This document shows positions 8,932-17,841 of a stretch of DNA of 64,000 nucleotides, piece by piece. The first letter of the stretch is position 1. Every line of letters starts with the position of its first letter. Made by a program: the position numbers and the translations under genes. The notes under the pieces were generated by a model. That model saw nothing but the letters and a program-made list of their open reading frames with translations. It did no database searches and was not told where the DNA came from. The DNA comes from Candidatus Poribacteria bacterium (GTDB taxonomy: Bacteria > Poribacteria > WGA-4E > PCPOR2b), in assembly GCA_003635265.1 (NCBI GenBank), contig PYIZ01000048.1, forward strand, positions 372,001-436,000, given 5' to 3'.

Positions 8932-10239
8932 CTATTCTGTCCGCAACGCTTCAATGGGTGAAAGTTGTGCGGCTTTTACCGCTGGGTAGACACCGAAGAC
9001 GATACCAATAAGTGCTGAAAAAGCAACCGAGATAATCATCCACTCTGTAGAGACAACAGCGGGCCACTCCGGAACAATTTTAACAATGTTTACTGCAACA
9101 TTTGCCATCCCGTGCCCTGCAGCAACACCCAACCCGAGACCTATAATGCCACCAACACTGCACATTGCAATCGCTTCAATCAAGAATTGGAAAAGGATAT
9201 CCCGTCGTTTGGCACCAACCGCTTTGCGTAAGCCAATCTCTCGTGTGCGTTCCGTTACAGAGACCAACATCATATTCATGATGCCGATGCCGCCCACAAG
9301 CAGTGAAAATCCCGCGATAACACCGAGCACGATTTTGATAACCTTGCTAATTTTGAACAGTTGCTCCATACCCGCTCTCATCTCCCAAACGTTAAAGAAG
9401 TTGTCCTGATTGCGGTGCCGTTTCCGTATCACCTCTGTGACTTCTTCCTTGGCTTGGTTAATCAATTCGACGCTCTTTGCTTGGACGGAAATCATTGTCA
9501 CCCGGTCATTGCCGGTAAACCGTTCCTGAACCGTTGTCAGTGGAAGAAGGACCCGGTCATCCAGATTCCAGCCGAAACGGAGACTTCGTCCACGAGGCTC
9601 CATCACCCCCACAATGGTGAACCGTTCCATGCTTCTATCTTGGCTACGTTGTTCCCAGCGACGGCGCCTGTTGCCGGAGCCGCGCGCGATTTTGATTGTT
9701 TTACCAATTGGGTCTTGACCCTGAAAAAGTTCGCTCGCCACATCCGATCCAAGGACACAGACTTTAGCCCGATCTGTAACATCGTCCTCCGTGATAAAAC
9801 GCCCACTTGCAGGCTCCCAGTTCATCCCGATCTGGTAGAAAGACGTAATTCCTTCATACCCTGTCCGTTTCTCAGCACCGCCTTCCGCTTGAACAAGCAC
9901 CCCGCGCCACTGCGGAATACGAGGGATGACCCCCTCAACGGACGGGCATTCGGCTTCGATCGCCAACACATCTCCATACTCAAAATATTCGTTGCTGCGG
10001 TTCCGCTCCCAACGACCACTACCTTTACGGATATGGCTGCTCCGGTACAACGTGACCTGATTGGCACCGCCAATTTTTTGGGCGTCTTGGAGCACAATCA
10101 GCTTTGCACCATCGCCGATAGCGATCATTGCCAGCACGGAGGCGATACCAATGACAATTCCGAGCATCGTCAAGAGTGATCGCATCTTATTCGCGTGAAT
10201 TGCTGCAAATCCGACTGAAAATCCTTCACCAATTCTCAT
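8932..10239 (-). CDS. MacB/FtsX-type ABC permease (paralogue 1, promoter-proximal)
   Basis: 435 residues and the same architecture as the gene at 7507-8802, with long identical stretches such as NKMRSLLTMLGIVIG, GGIGIMNMMLVSVTERTREI and FGVYPAVKAAQLSPIEALRTE. The periplasmic domain is the most divergent part. Start ATG with GAGGAGGAG closely upstream. It is the first gene of the transporter run and is divergent from rpoZ. Homo- or heterodimers with its neighbours are possible, since MacB-type permeases act as dimers; this is inference. The cognate ATPase must be encoded outside this cluster. Confidence 0.88.
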   Translation of the reverse strand: MRIGEGFSVGFAAIHANKMRSLLTMLGIVIGIASVLAMIAIGDGAKLIVLQDAQKIGGANQVTLYRSSHIRKGSGRWERNRSNEYFEYGDVLAIEAECPSVEGVIPRIPQWRGVLVQAEGGAEKRTGYEGITSFYQIGMNWEPASGRFITEDDVTDRAKVCVLGSDVASELFQGQDPIGKTIKIARGSGNRRRRWEQRSQDRSMERFTIVGVMEPRGRSLRFGWNLDDRVLLPLTTVQERFTGNDRVTMISVQAKSVELINQAKEEVTEVIRKRHRNQDNFFNVWEMRAGMEQLFKISKVIKIVLGVIAGFSLLVGGIGIMNMMLVSVTERTREIGLRKAVGAKRRDILFQFLIEAIAMCSVGGIIGLGLGVAAGHGMANVAVNIVKIVPEWPAVVSTEWMIISVAFSALIGIVFGVYPAVKAAQLSPIEALRTE

Positions 10240-10377
10240 ATCTACTCCTCCTCTGTTTGTGCTAAATTCTGCCCTAACACTTGGACGAAATGGCGTGAGA
10301 TTGGTTTATGTGTTTGGTGATAGACAAAAAACATTGAGATTTGAAGTGTTTGGGGGATTGGATTGGTAGAAATTGTC

Positions 10378-10406
10378 TTGACAATTTGGGGAATCGTTGA
10401 TAATAT
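10378..10406 (+). promoter_or_regulatory. Sigma70-type promoter for rpoZ
   Basis: TTGACA at 10378-10383 and TAATAT at 10401-10406 are separated by 17 bases, an almost ideal housekeeping promoter. The start codon of rpoZ is 56 bases downstream. Confidence 0.75.
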
Positions 10407-10461
10407 ATACCTCCCAAATTTGGTGTGCCCAAATTACCCATAAATTGCGAGGTCAATCAGA

Positions 10462-10809
10462 ATGCCACTCATTTATCTTGAGGACATCTTGGAAAAAAGC
10501 GGCAACAAGTATTTGTCCGTGAATATCGCAGCGAAACGGGCGCGTGAAATCAATGCTGAAAATAGCCTGCCTATGTTAATGGCGAACGCTGAAAAACCTG
10601 TAACAATTGCAATCGATGAGCTTAGTTCAGGGCGAATTGACTACGAGGAGTTAGATCAAGCGGAAGAACTCTTGGAAGATTCACCATTCGCTTCCGTAGA
10701 TAGCGAGGAAGACGAGGAGGCAGAGGGATTGGAAGAACTTCAGTCAACCGAAGAATATTACGAAGAAGACGAAGTGACGGATCCAGATGAGACGGAAGAG
10801 GGACTATAA
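10462..10809 (+). CDS. rpoZ: DNA-directed RNA polymerase omega subunit with long acidic tail
   Basis: 115 residues. The N-terminal ~65 residues match omega: LEDILEKSGNKYLSVNIAAKRAREIN, then KPVTIAIDELSSGRIDYEEL. Omega binds the beta-prime C-terminal region and helps assemble RNA polymerase. The remaining ~50 residues are extremely acidic (runs such as DSEEDEEAEGLEE and YYEEDEVTDPDETEEG) and probably disordered; many omegas have short acidic tails but this one is long. Monocistronic: a consensus promoter lies upstream, GAGG nine bases ahead of ATG, and a strong terminator lies about 80 bases after the stop. Confidence 0.88.
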   Translation: MPLIYLEDILEKSGNKYLSVNIAAKRAREINAENSLPMLMANAEKPVTIAIDELSSGRIDYEELDQAEELLEDSPFASVDSEEDEEAEGLEELQSTEEYYEEDEVTDPDETEEGL

Positions 10810-10890
10810 ATTAATTATCCGGTGAAGTTGGAGACTGTCACGTCGCCCGAACGAATCTCTTAAAAAATAACCGCTGCTATGTTGGTTGTA

Positions 10891-10947
10891 AGGGTTCACA
10901 TGGGAGAGGAATAAAATTATTCTATTCCCGTGTGAACCCTTTTTTAT
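10891..10947 (+). terminator. Rho-independent terminator after rpoZ
   Basis: AAGGGTTCACA at 10891 pairs with TGTGAACCCTT at 10931, with an inner TGGGA/TCCC(G) extension and a loop of about 20 bases, followed by a T-run. It separates rpoZ from the NHL-propeller gene. Confidence 0.85.
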
Positions 10948-11040
10948 TCCTGATGATGTTCTGCTTTGTTGTTGATCCAAACCCGCAAACATGCTAAAAT
11001 AGAGGTGGATCATTTCAAACTTCAACTTTGGAGGTATAAT

Positions 11041-11928
11041 ATGGCATTAGGTGAGGGAGATTATAAATATGAATTAGTTGACGGATGGCCAAAACTGCCG
11101 GAGGGTTGGGTTTTCTCTATGGTGTCGGATGCAGCAGTCGATTCCAAGGGACGGATCTTCGCCTTTACCCGCGGTATACATCCGGTTATTGTTTTTGACA
11201 AAGAGGGAAACTTCGTCACCTCGTGGGGATACGGGGATTTCGGCGTTTCTCCACATCTGATTAGCCAATCACACGGAATCTTCATCGGTCCTGACGATGA
11301 AGTTTACCTAACCGATGCGTGGCAGCATATCGTGCGTCGTTACACGCTGCTCGGTGACTTGGAGCGCGAGTGGGGAACACGCGGTGTCGCTGGCGTGACA
11401 TATCATAAGCGCGAGTATAATATGCCCACCGGCGTGGCAATCGGTCCAGAAGGAGAGATCTACGTCGGGGATGGATACGGCAATCGACTCGTTCACAAGT
11501 ATTCCAAAGAGGGTGAGCACCTCCTAGCATGGGGCGAGGCAGGCAGCGGTCCCGGTGAATTCGCAGTGGTCCATAATATCGGGTGTGATAAAACGGGGCG
11601 TGTCATCGTTTGTGACCGTGAGAACAATCGCATCCAGATCTTCGATCCGGATGGGAAACACATGGAAACGTGGACGGATGTCGTTGCCCCCGGCGATGTG
11701 TGGATAACTGATGACAATATGATTTATGTGGTCGAGCAGGGGGCGGGCTCACGTGTCAGCGTCTGGACCCCGGAAGGAGAGCGGTTGAGTCGGTTCTCCG
11801 GTGCGGAAAACAACGGTATCATCCAATCGGCGCATGGACTTTGTGTTGATGACGAGGGCAGCATCTATGTCGCTGAGATCGGTGAACCGGGTCGCGGACA
11901 GCGATTTCAGAAGTTTGCCCGTGTCTAG
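11041..11928 (+). CDS. NHL-repeat six-bladed beta-propeller protein (peptidyl-hydroxyglycine lyase-like fold)
   Basis: 295 residues from the ATG at 11041, chosen because GGAGGT lies a few bases upstream; an in-frame ATG at 10966 has no such site. The protein is a chain of NHL-type blades, each with a form of DxxGxIYVxDxxNxRIQxFDxxGxxxxxWG, for example GEIYVGDGYGNRLVHKYSKEG and GRVIVCDRENNRIQIFDPDG. Such propellers occur in peptide-amidating lyases and in many ligand-binding or scaffolding proteins of this bacterial group. No signal peptide is evident, so it is probably cytoplasmic. The function cannot be narrowed. It is a single gene with an inverted repeat just after the stop. Confidence 0.85.
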   Translation: MALGEGDYKYELVDGWPKLPEGWVFSMVSDAAVDSKGRIFAFTRGIHPVIVFDKEGNFVTSWGYGDFGVSPHLISQSHGIFIGPDDEVYLTDAWQHIVRRYTLLGDLEREWGTRGVAGVTYHKREYNMPTGVAIGPEGEIYVGDGYGNRLVHKYSKEGEHLLAWGEAGSGPGEFAVVHNIGCDKTGRVIVCDRENNRIQIFDPDGKHMETWTDVVAPGDVWITDDNMIYVVEQGAGSRVSVWTPEGERLSRFSGAENNGIIQSAHGLCVDDEGSIYVAEIGEPGRGQRFQKFARV

Positions 11929-11954
11929 GCAGATTTGCTCACGTTAAGAAAATC

Positions 11955-11981
11955 GTAGGGGCGGGCCTATCCCGCCCTTAC
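11955..11981. repeat. GTAGGGGCGGG/CCCGCCCTTAC hairpin repeat
   Basis: Arms at 11955-11965 and 11971-11981 form an 11-base stem with one mismatch, between convergent genes. It overlaps the stop of the M24 peptidase. It may act as a bidirectional terminator, though it lacks a clear T-run. It follows a GCTCACGTTAAGAAA motif (11937-11951) that recurs elsewhere in the window. Confidence 0.6.
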
Positions 11982-13232
11982 TTAGTTCGGTTGCACAGGT
12001 CGCGTCCGATCCTGTGGAATCAGCGGACGGCTGCCACTGGGTGTTACAAGGAACGATTGCTCAATGTGTAGCGATCCAACACCCGGCATCGAAATCATCG
12101 CTTCTAAATTAAGAACCATGTTCACCTCAAGCGGTAGGTCTGATGGGACATCCACACAATCATCATGGATCCGTAGCGCATTGTTTGCGACGATAATCGG
12201 GTAATCGCGGACCTCCAAGCCCAGTCCATGTCCATGCGGAGATGAGGCTGTGATGCCGTATGTGTGGAGTGTTTTCCACATGGCAGCTTGGGCGGCGGAC
12301 GCTTTTGCACCCGGCGTCATTTCTTCCACCCCCGCCCCAACGCATTCCCGTAACGCCCTATGCCTCTCAATCAGTACTGCTGATGGTTCGCGCATCGTCA
12401 ATGTTGTACCGCTGTCGGAGAACGCTCCTTCATAAATGCAGCCAAAGTCTACATAGAGTATGTCGTTGTCGGTCAGGATATAGTTTGGCTCCGTAGCAAG
12501 TCCTAAACCGCGCACCCCGAACGCAAAGTGATCGAAATCTGCACCATCCTTGGCAATCTGCTGCCGATAGTGTTGGACAACATCGGCAATTGGTTGCCCC
12601 GGTCGAGCGAGCGCAAGCGCTTCCATCGCTGCTGCCTCGCTGATTTCTGCTGAACAAATCAACCGTGACAATTCATCTTGGGTCTTGACCATCCGAACAA
12701 GGCGAATCAGGTTTGAGCAATCCCTGATCTGTGCCTTTGGCAGCCCTGCCTCGATTGCTGTTTTTGCCCTCGGTGACAATCCCTCCATCTCAATTCCGAT
12801 TTGAGCGTCAGTCAACCCGCGCTCCTTGAGAACGCTCAAGAGCGCATCGGTTGGTGTAGCATTTTGCTGTGGTCGGTGGAGTACATCATAGATGCGTTGT
12901 TCCGCGTCAGATAGGTTCCCCAATGGCAGCGAATCGTCCAACCCGTGATCGCCGAAGATATGTACGTCCCGCACCCATAGATCGGTAGCATTCACTGCAA
13001 ACGTCGGACTCACCACCAGCGCGGGCTCTCCCTCCAGTGGAAAGATTGCGTAAGCGGCGGTTGATTCAGAATCGCTTGGTGCGCCTGGTGCCATCATATA
13101 CGCCTTAAACAGCGGATCAATCCAGCACCGATAGTCTGAAAAATAGGTGATGTTGACCGGCGAGGTTGCTACCAAGACATCCACACCACTGCGATGCATA
13201 TACTCCTGTGCGCGGGTTTTGTTAAAAAGCAC
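11982..13232 (-). CDS. M24 family metallopeptidase (Xaa-Pro aminopeptidase/creatinase type)
   Basis: About 416 residues. The C-terminal pita-bread domain has all five metal ligands: two Asp in YVDFGCIYEGAFSDSG, His in HGHGLGLEV, Glu in VLNLEAM and Glu in LHIEQSF. The N-terminal creatinase-like domain starts LFNKTRAQEYMHRSGVDVLVATSPVNITYFSDY. The chosen GTG start (13230-13232) has AAGGAG seven bases upstream; a TTG seven codons earlier is less likely. Members cleave N-terminal Xaa-Pro bonds or are creatinase-like hydrolases; the motifs cannot separate these. No neighbour shares an obvious pathway; the gene upstream on this strand is the PorV-like barrel, 43 bases away. Confidence 0.87.
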   Translation of the reverse strand: MLFNKTRAQEYMHRSGVDVLVATSPVNITYFSDYRCWIDPLFKAYMMAPGAPSDSESTAAYAIFPLEGEPALVVSPTFAVNATDLWVRDVHIFGDHGLDDSLPLGNLSDAEQRIYDVLHRPQQNATPTDALLSVLKERGLTDAQIGIEMEGLSPRAKTAIEAGLPKAQIRDCSNLIRLVRMVKTQDELSRLICSAEISEAAAMEALALARPGQPIADVVQHYRQQIAKDGADFDHFAFGVRGLGLATEPNYILTDNDILYVDFGCIYEGAFSDSGTTLTMREPSAVLIERHRALRECVGAGVEEMTPGAKASAAQAAMWKTLHTYGITASSPHGHGLGLEVRDYPIIVANNALRIHDDCVDVPSDLPLEVNMVLNLEAMISMPGVGSLHIEQSFLVTPSGSRPLIPQDRTRPVQPN

Positions 13233-13275
13233 TCCTTTGCTCCTTCGATTCAACAGCGGGTTTTGTTAGCAGTTC

Positions 13276-14379
13276 TTAAAACCTCAAGCCTAGACTCACG
13301 CGATGTGCCCGTTGCAGTGGACCAAAATCAGCAAACGCATAATCTAGGGACAGCATTGTTGCGGCAAAATTCATGTGGATTCCCAATCCGAGCGTCAGTC
13401 CCTCTTCATCATTACTCCGGTCAGGACCCAAGCGGAGTTTATACCCCCCACGAATCGCCGCCATCTTCCTGTACCAATACTCTAATCCGAGGTTCAGTCG
13501 TTCGCTGTTGTCATTTGGATGGTTGGCGTCAAGCGCGACGGTAAGGAGGTTATCACCGGCATCAAGCAGATCGTAGGCGACGCCGAGCCGGAAGTTGGAC
13601 GGTAATGGAAACTCGACAGTTTCTAGTTCAGCTTTTCGTGTTGGATTGGTTGTATCCGGATAGGGCCGATAGTCCGCATTTCTAGAATCTCCCGCTTCTT
13701 CGGCACCGGTCGTGAGGTCTGGACCGCCGAAGCGCATCTCAGGACCGAAGTTTGAGAAACACATCCCGATGCGTAAACTTCTCCAACCTGTGTGGTATAG
13801 GGTTCCGACATCAACAGCAACCCCTGTGGCACTTTCCCGATGAATCTGCTGGTGGATATATTTGGCATTAACACCGAAGGAAAGCTTGACTCCTACCTCT
13901 TTTTCGTAGAGTTGTCTGGAATACGCTACCGACACCGCCGCATCCCATGCAGAGTACCAGAGCCCCGTTCCGTCCGGCTTTGCAAGCGTTGTGATTTCCG
14001 TATCGGGGACGTTGAGGAATGTAACGCTTGCCCCCAGGGTGCCTACCTTTTCTACCGGCGTAGCAAATGCGAGGTAGTTGTATCGGATGTCAGCGAGCCA
14101 TATCGTATGCGTGTCTGAAAAGCTAGTCTGCTTGAGTTGGCTTAGTCCGGCTGGATTCCAGTAGATGCTAGTGACATCATTGGCAAGCCCGCCAAATGCA
14201 CCTCCCAAGCTGTCCACCCGCGCTCCGGGACCAATTTTCAGAAACTGTGCACCGGCAGTCCCTACATTGGTGGTTGCGTCACCGGGAACCGTCCACAAAA
14301 ACGCAACGGTAGCCAAGAAAATAGAGATTATTGAGGCGAATCGCCTCAACGCTGAATTTGCAAGAATGGTATTGTGCAT
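13276..14379 (-). CDS. PorV/PorQ-family outer-membrane barrel (type IX secretion shuttle-like)
   Basis: 367 residues with a signal peptide (about residues 16-36). The N-terminal block GTAGAQFLKIGPGARVDSLGGAFGGLANDVTSIYWNPAGLSQL is the hallmark of the PorV/PorQ (UPF0164, FadL-like) family. The rest alternates beta strands and ends in LGLRF, an aromatic-terminated barrel strand. In type IX secretion, PorV takes substrates from the SprA translocon to the attachment complex. The gene lies 24 bases behind a large secreted protein that carries a C-terminal sorting-like domain, which fits a substrate-shuttle pair. Other PorV-family members have different unknown roles, so the specific role is inference. 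Confidence 0.82.
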   Translation of the reverse strand: MHNTILANSALRRFASIISIFLATVAFLWTVPGDATTNVGTAGAQFLKIGPGARVDSLGGAFGGLANDVTSIYWNPAGLSQLKQTSFSDTHTIWLADIRYNYLAFATPVEKVGTLGASVTFLNVPDTEITTLAKPDGTGLWYSAWDAAVSVAYSRQLYEKEVGVKLSFGVNAKYIHQQIHRESATGVAVDVGTLYHTGWRSLRIGMCFSNFGPEMRFGGPDLTTGAEEAGDSRNADYRPYPDTTNPTRKAELETVEFPLPSNFRLGVAYDLLDAGDNLLTVALDANHPNDNSERLNLGLEYWYRKMAAIRGGYKLRLGPDRSNDEEGLTLGLGIHMNFAATMLSLDYAFADFGPLQRAHRVSLGLRF

Positions 14380-14403
14380 GTGCTTACCCTAGTTTATCCC
14401 CCT

Positions 14404-17367
14404 TTATCGAATGATCGAAAACCGACCAATCTTATTCCCGATAACATCGTTGCTGTCATCTCGGGCTTCAACATGATAGATGTAGACTCCACTTGCAAGG
14501 GCTTGATTGTAGAGATTAAGAAGGTCAAATGTCTCTGTGCCACCCTTGTCACCCTGTGCCAAACGTTCATCTGCATTGAAGGGTGCGAAGCTCTCGTGTT
14601 CAATCTCCCGCACCAATTCACCTACCAACGTATAAATCCGAATGGTACACCGCGGCGGAAGATGCGTGAAGAAGATCTTATCCGTGCCTTCAGCAGTCAC
14701 AGCTCTGTTCGTAATGAAGTAGGGATTTGGCACAACGCGGATTCGATCTAAATCGGCTTTGATGTCTTCAGCGGCAAGCGACGCGCCCTGTGTTGTCAAC
14801 AGAAATTCATCGCCATCTCGCGGTGCGCTGATACCACCCATGTCAACGGTAAATACATCCCCAGAAGATATTTCATTATTGGGATCTTTTATAAAGACGT
14901 ACCCGCCCCGAATATAAATCCGAAAAAAGCCCGGTGTGGCTTCCCGACTGTATGTGTCAACCCAACCTGCCCCGAAGATCGCATATCCTTCGGCACGTTC
15001 GGGGCTGAATGGAATCTCCTCACCCGTATCTTCGTCCACCACTCTGACGTGTGTATCGTCAATGAATGTGATTGAGTATGTATGCGGACGGTAATACGTT
15101 GACCACCAGACGTTGGGCCAAGTGTTTTCGCCAAAACCGGGGGATTGGATATCCACCGTCCACCCCGTGACAGAACCTGCGGTCAGTTCGACGTTGTTGA
15201 TGGGGTTTTCGTCTGGAGTCTCGTAACTTACATCAACCCCCGTTATCTTCAAAATAATTCCATCAAACATCGGGGAGAGCACTTCAACAGCTTCTTGATG
15301 GCCAGGATCATACCACTCAAACGGTTGCGGCTCCACTACCGTTTGGTCTGTCGTCATGTTGATGATCTCATAAGTGGGTGGTTGATAGCCGGGACCTGTC
15401 ATATATGCACTGGGACCTATCTCCTTTGCACCCTGCCAGACGATTTTATATTGATCTCCCGTCACCTTGTTGGGTGCAAGCACCATCGGTTCAACGGTTA
15501 CAACTCCCATGCCTTGACTTTCCACGTCAGCGGTTGCCTCTTGATATCCAGCGGGCTGTGCGCGTGGGACAACGTGGAGCATCGTCTCAATCTGGCTGCT
15601 CTCCATTGAGATAAGCCCAGTTTTTGGATTCCCGGTATCGAATGACGTCACCGCATAGGTATATTGGATCCCATTGGTCAGTCCTTCGTCGGTATAGAAA
15701 TTCTTGATGCCCGCGTCCTCACCGAGTGCCTGTGAAGGTGTGGAAACAACGCGAAAAATATCGCCCGCTACTGGAGGACCAGAAGCACCATCTGTAATTG
15801 TTACATACAACCCTCCGAAGTAGATTAACGCACCGGAGCGATAGGTCCCGTCGGGATGAGGTTCTCCTGTATTCGGATCCTTCACAACAGCATATCCCTC
15901 ACCATTTGCTGGGAATTCGGGATTATGTGCCATAACCTCCCATAGCGTTGTATTAATTATCTCAAACGTAGTGCTAGAGTTGAATTTGATTGCATAGACA
16001 GCATTTTTGAAAAAGTCAGCAAAAGGAGGTACATCGCCACCGCTTTCAATAGTAGCGTCTGACTGCTTACCGACATGTGAAACCGTGAAGAAATTACCGG
16101 TGGCACTCGGTTTGTCAAACTCCATTAGCATCGTCCAATCTTCCACAGGAGTGCCGGTATCTGGATCGAAGGAGGTATCTCGTCGGTAGACTCTATAGCC
16201 CTCAAAAATCTTCTCCTGATCGGTGGGATCCACATATTCTTCTATATTTTTACCTAGCCACTGCCCTTCACTTTCCCAGACAAGCGTTACCTGTCCATCA
16301 GCGGGATAAGCGGTTACCACCGGGGATGGCGGCGGGGCAGGTGCAACGTAGTCGTCATCATACAACTTCTGCGCCCAGTCCGCAGACGCTTGTAAACCCG
16401 CGAGCCCTTCACCGATAGCCACCGCTGTGACGATGGTGAACTCCTGTCCGGGGGCGAGCGATTCCACAGGTCCGTAGGACTGGACAAAACGCTGATCGTC
16501 GTAGTTTGCCGGGAGTGGGTCAACACCGGGGACACTGATATAATCGTACATCTCCGCATCGGTCGTTGGATCAGTATTTATTGTAATTCGTTTGTGCGCT
16601 GTAAAAGGAATTTTTGCCCCGGGATCCTGCGCGTTATCCCCCACATACGCGTCCAATACCCGCAAACCGATGTAGCCGGGAGCAGAAGCGTTGGAAAACC
16701 CGTAAGAGAGATAGCGGTTCGGATGTGCTTCGGGGTTGAGCGCGTCCGGTGTCTGATCCAATGCAATAAAGTCATCAGCTGAATAGCTCGCTGTGCCTGT
16801 CTCGTTGCTAGAGACATCTACGTCATACCGGAACGCCATGAATACGTCTTCAAGCGTATCACTGCCGACGTTTTTGACCCTATATTCTAGAATAAAGAAA
16901 TCGTAGAGGGGTGCATAACTCCATTGAAAGCCGTCAACTACAATTTCTAAGCCAAGGATCAATCCCTGATTCGCATCGGGGTTCGTGTCGCTACATTTGA
17001 ACATGATTGCTTGGTTTGTCGGTGTTCCTTTTGTGGTCACACCGGGCTTGTTTGAAATCACTTCAGGCACATCGTCGGTGGGCCAAATTTCGCTTGACCT
17101 GCCATCCGACGTAGAGACGCCAATCTCTCCGCCTTTCTTGGCGCCAATCCAGATATCGCCTTCATAGATATATGAATCGTTTGTTCCCGCGGGCCACCAC
17201 CCTGAAGGGTTGGCGGTCGGGTTGCTGGGAAAGCCGACGACTGCGGTGTTGTAGACGGCAGAAGACAGATTACCTACATCCAGTGCCTTCCAATCCACGG
17301 CAGCCATCACCGATAGTGTAGTGAGTACAAAAATCGTGGATAAAAGTGTATATCGTAATAATTTCAT
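14404..17367 (-). CDS. Large secreted protein with C-terminal type IX sorting-like domain
   Basis: 987 residues with a signal peptide (MKLLRYTLLSTIFVLTTLSVMAAV). The N-terminal ~330 residues are a beta-rich unknown domain. Fibronectin-III-like segments follow around residues 340-380 and 580-610 (YAVTSFDTGNPKTG). The last ~90 residues (VVPNPYFITN, then CTIRIYTLVGELVREIEHE and NQALASGVYIYHVEA, ending GRFSIIR) closely resemble the C-terminal target domain of type IX cargo. It is probably exported to the cell surface or medium. Start ATG at 17367. It is directly upstream of, and probably cotranscribed with, the PorV-like barrel. No enzyme motif was recognised. Confidence 0.82.
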   Translation of the reverse strand: MKLLRYTLLSTIFVLTTLSVMAAVDWKALDVGNLSSAVYNTAVVGFPSNPTANPSGWWPAGTNDSYIYEGDIWIGAKKGGEIGVSTSDGRSSEIWPTDDVPEVISNKPGVTTKGTPTNQAIMFKCSDTNPDANQGLILGLEIVVDGFQWSYAPLYDFFILEYRVKNVGSDTLEDVFMAFRYDVDVSSNETGTASYSADDFIALDQTPDALNPEAHPNRYLSYGFSNASAPGYIGLRVLDAYVGDNAQDPGAKIPFTAHKRITINTDPTTDAEMYDYISVPGVDPLPANYDDQRFVQSYGPVESLAPGQEFTIVTAVAIGEGLAGLQASADWAQKLYDDDYVAPAPPPSPVVTAYPADGQVTLVWESEGQWLGKNIEEYVDPTDQEKIFEGYRVYRRDTSFDPDTGTPVEDWTMLMEFDKPSATGNFFTVSHVGKQSDATIESGGDVPPFADFFKNAVYAIKFNSSTTFEIINTTLWEVMAHNPEFPANGEGYAVVKDPNTGEPHPDGTYRSGALIYFGGLYVTITDGASGPPVAGDIFRVVSTPSQALGEDAGIKNFYTDEGLTNGIQYTYAVTSFDTGNPKTGLISMESSQIETMLHVVPRAQPAGYQEATADVESQGMGVVTVEPMVLAPNKVTGDQYKIVWQGAKEIGPSAYMTGPGYQPPTYEIINMTTDQTVVEPQPFEWYDPGHQEAVEVLSPMFDGIILKITGVDVSYETPDENPINNVELTAGSVTGWTVDIQSPGFGENTWPNVWWSTYYRPHTYSITFIDDTHVRVVDEDTGEEIPFSPERAEGYAIFGAGWVDTYSREATPGFFRIYIRGGYVFIKDPNNEISSGDVFTVDMGGISAPRDGDEFLLTTQGASLAAEDIKADLDRIRVVPNPYFITNRAVTAEGTDKIFFTHLPPRCTIRIYTLVGELVREIEHESFAPFNADERLAQGDKGGTETFDLLNLYNQALASGVYIYHVEARDDSNDVIGNKIGRFSIIR

Positions 17368-17456
17368 AGTTTTCGTGTTACCTCATATTATTGCGGGTTT
17401 TGATGACAAAATGCTTCCGATGAAACCCAAAGATTTTCATAAAAACTGCTTGGGAT

Positions 17457-17831
17457 TCATAAAGCGGTTCGTAACACATAAGGTTGAACCAAAATATCCG
17501 CTGGAATACCAAGACCTTTGTGCAATTTCCGGATCATGTCCAGAGACAAACTGCGTTGCCGATTCAGAACTTCTGACACACAGGGACGCGAACCGAGATA
17601 GGGTTCAAGGTCCCGTTCAGATAACCCTTGATTCTCCATATAGTGAAGGATTGCTTCAATCGGATCTGGAGGCAGAACGGGATAATGCTCATCTTCATAA
17701 GCCTCCACCAGCGTGACAAGCACATCAAGTTTATCTCCCTCCGGCGAACCGTAGCTTGAACTCCAGAGTTGTTCTATATCCTTCAGCGCAGCTTCATAGT
17801 CTGCTTCGGTTTTGATTGGTTTAATCTCCAT
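17457..17831 (-). CDS. higA: HigA-type antitoxin (XRE family helix-turn-helix)
   Basis: 124 residues from the ATG at 17829-17831, which has AAGGTG seven bases upstream; a longer in-frame ORF to 17906 would overlap the toxin. The C-terminal half is a helix-turn-helix (LSERDLEPYLGSRPCVSEVL and RSLSLDMIRKLHKGLGIPADIL) as in HigA proteins that follow a HigB toxin. The N-terminal IKTEADYEAALKDIEQLW block is also typical of this subfamily. It would bind and neutralise the upstream toxin and repress the pair. The toxin stop codon lies inside its ribosome-binding region, 10 bases before this start, so translation is likely coupled. Confidence 0.88.
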   Translation of the reverse strand: MEIKPIKTEADYEAALKDIEQLWSSSYGSPEGDKLDVLVTLVEAYEDEHYPVLPPDPIEAILHYMENQGLSERDLEPYLGSRPCVSEVLNRQRSLSLDMIRKLHKGLGIPADILVQPYVLRTAL

Positions 17832-17841
17832 AACTATCACC

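Noticed and set aside
9361..10179. A 272-codon plus-strand ORF
   Set aside because: Antisense shadow of the MacB-type permease on the minus strand, whose motifs and ribosome site are clear.
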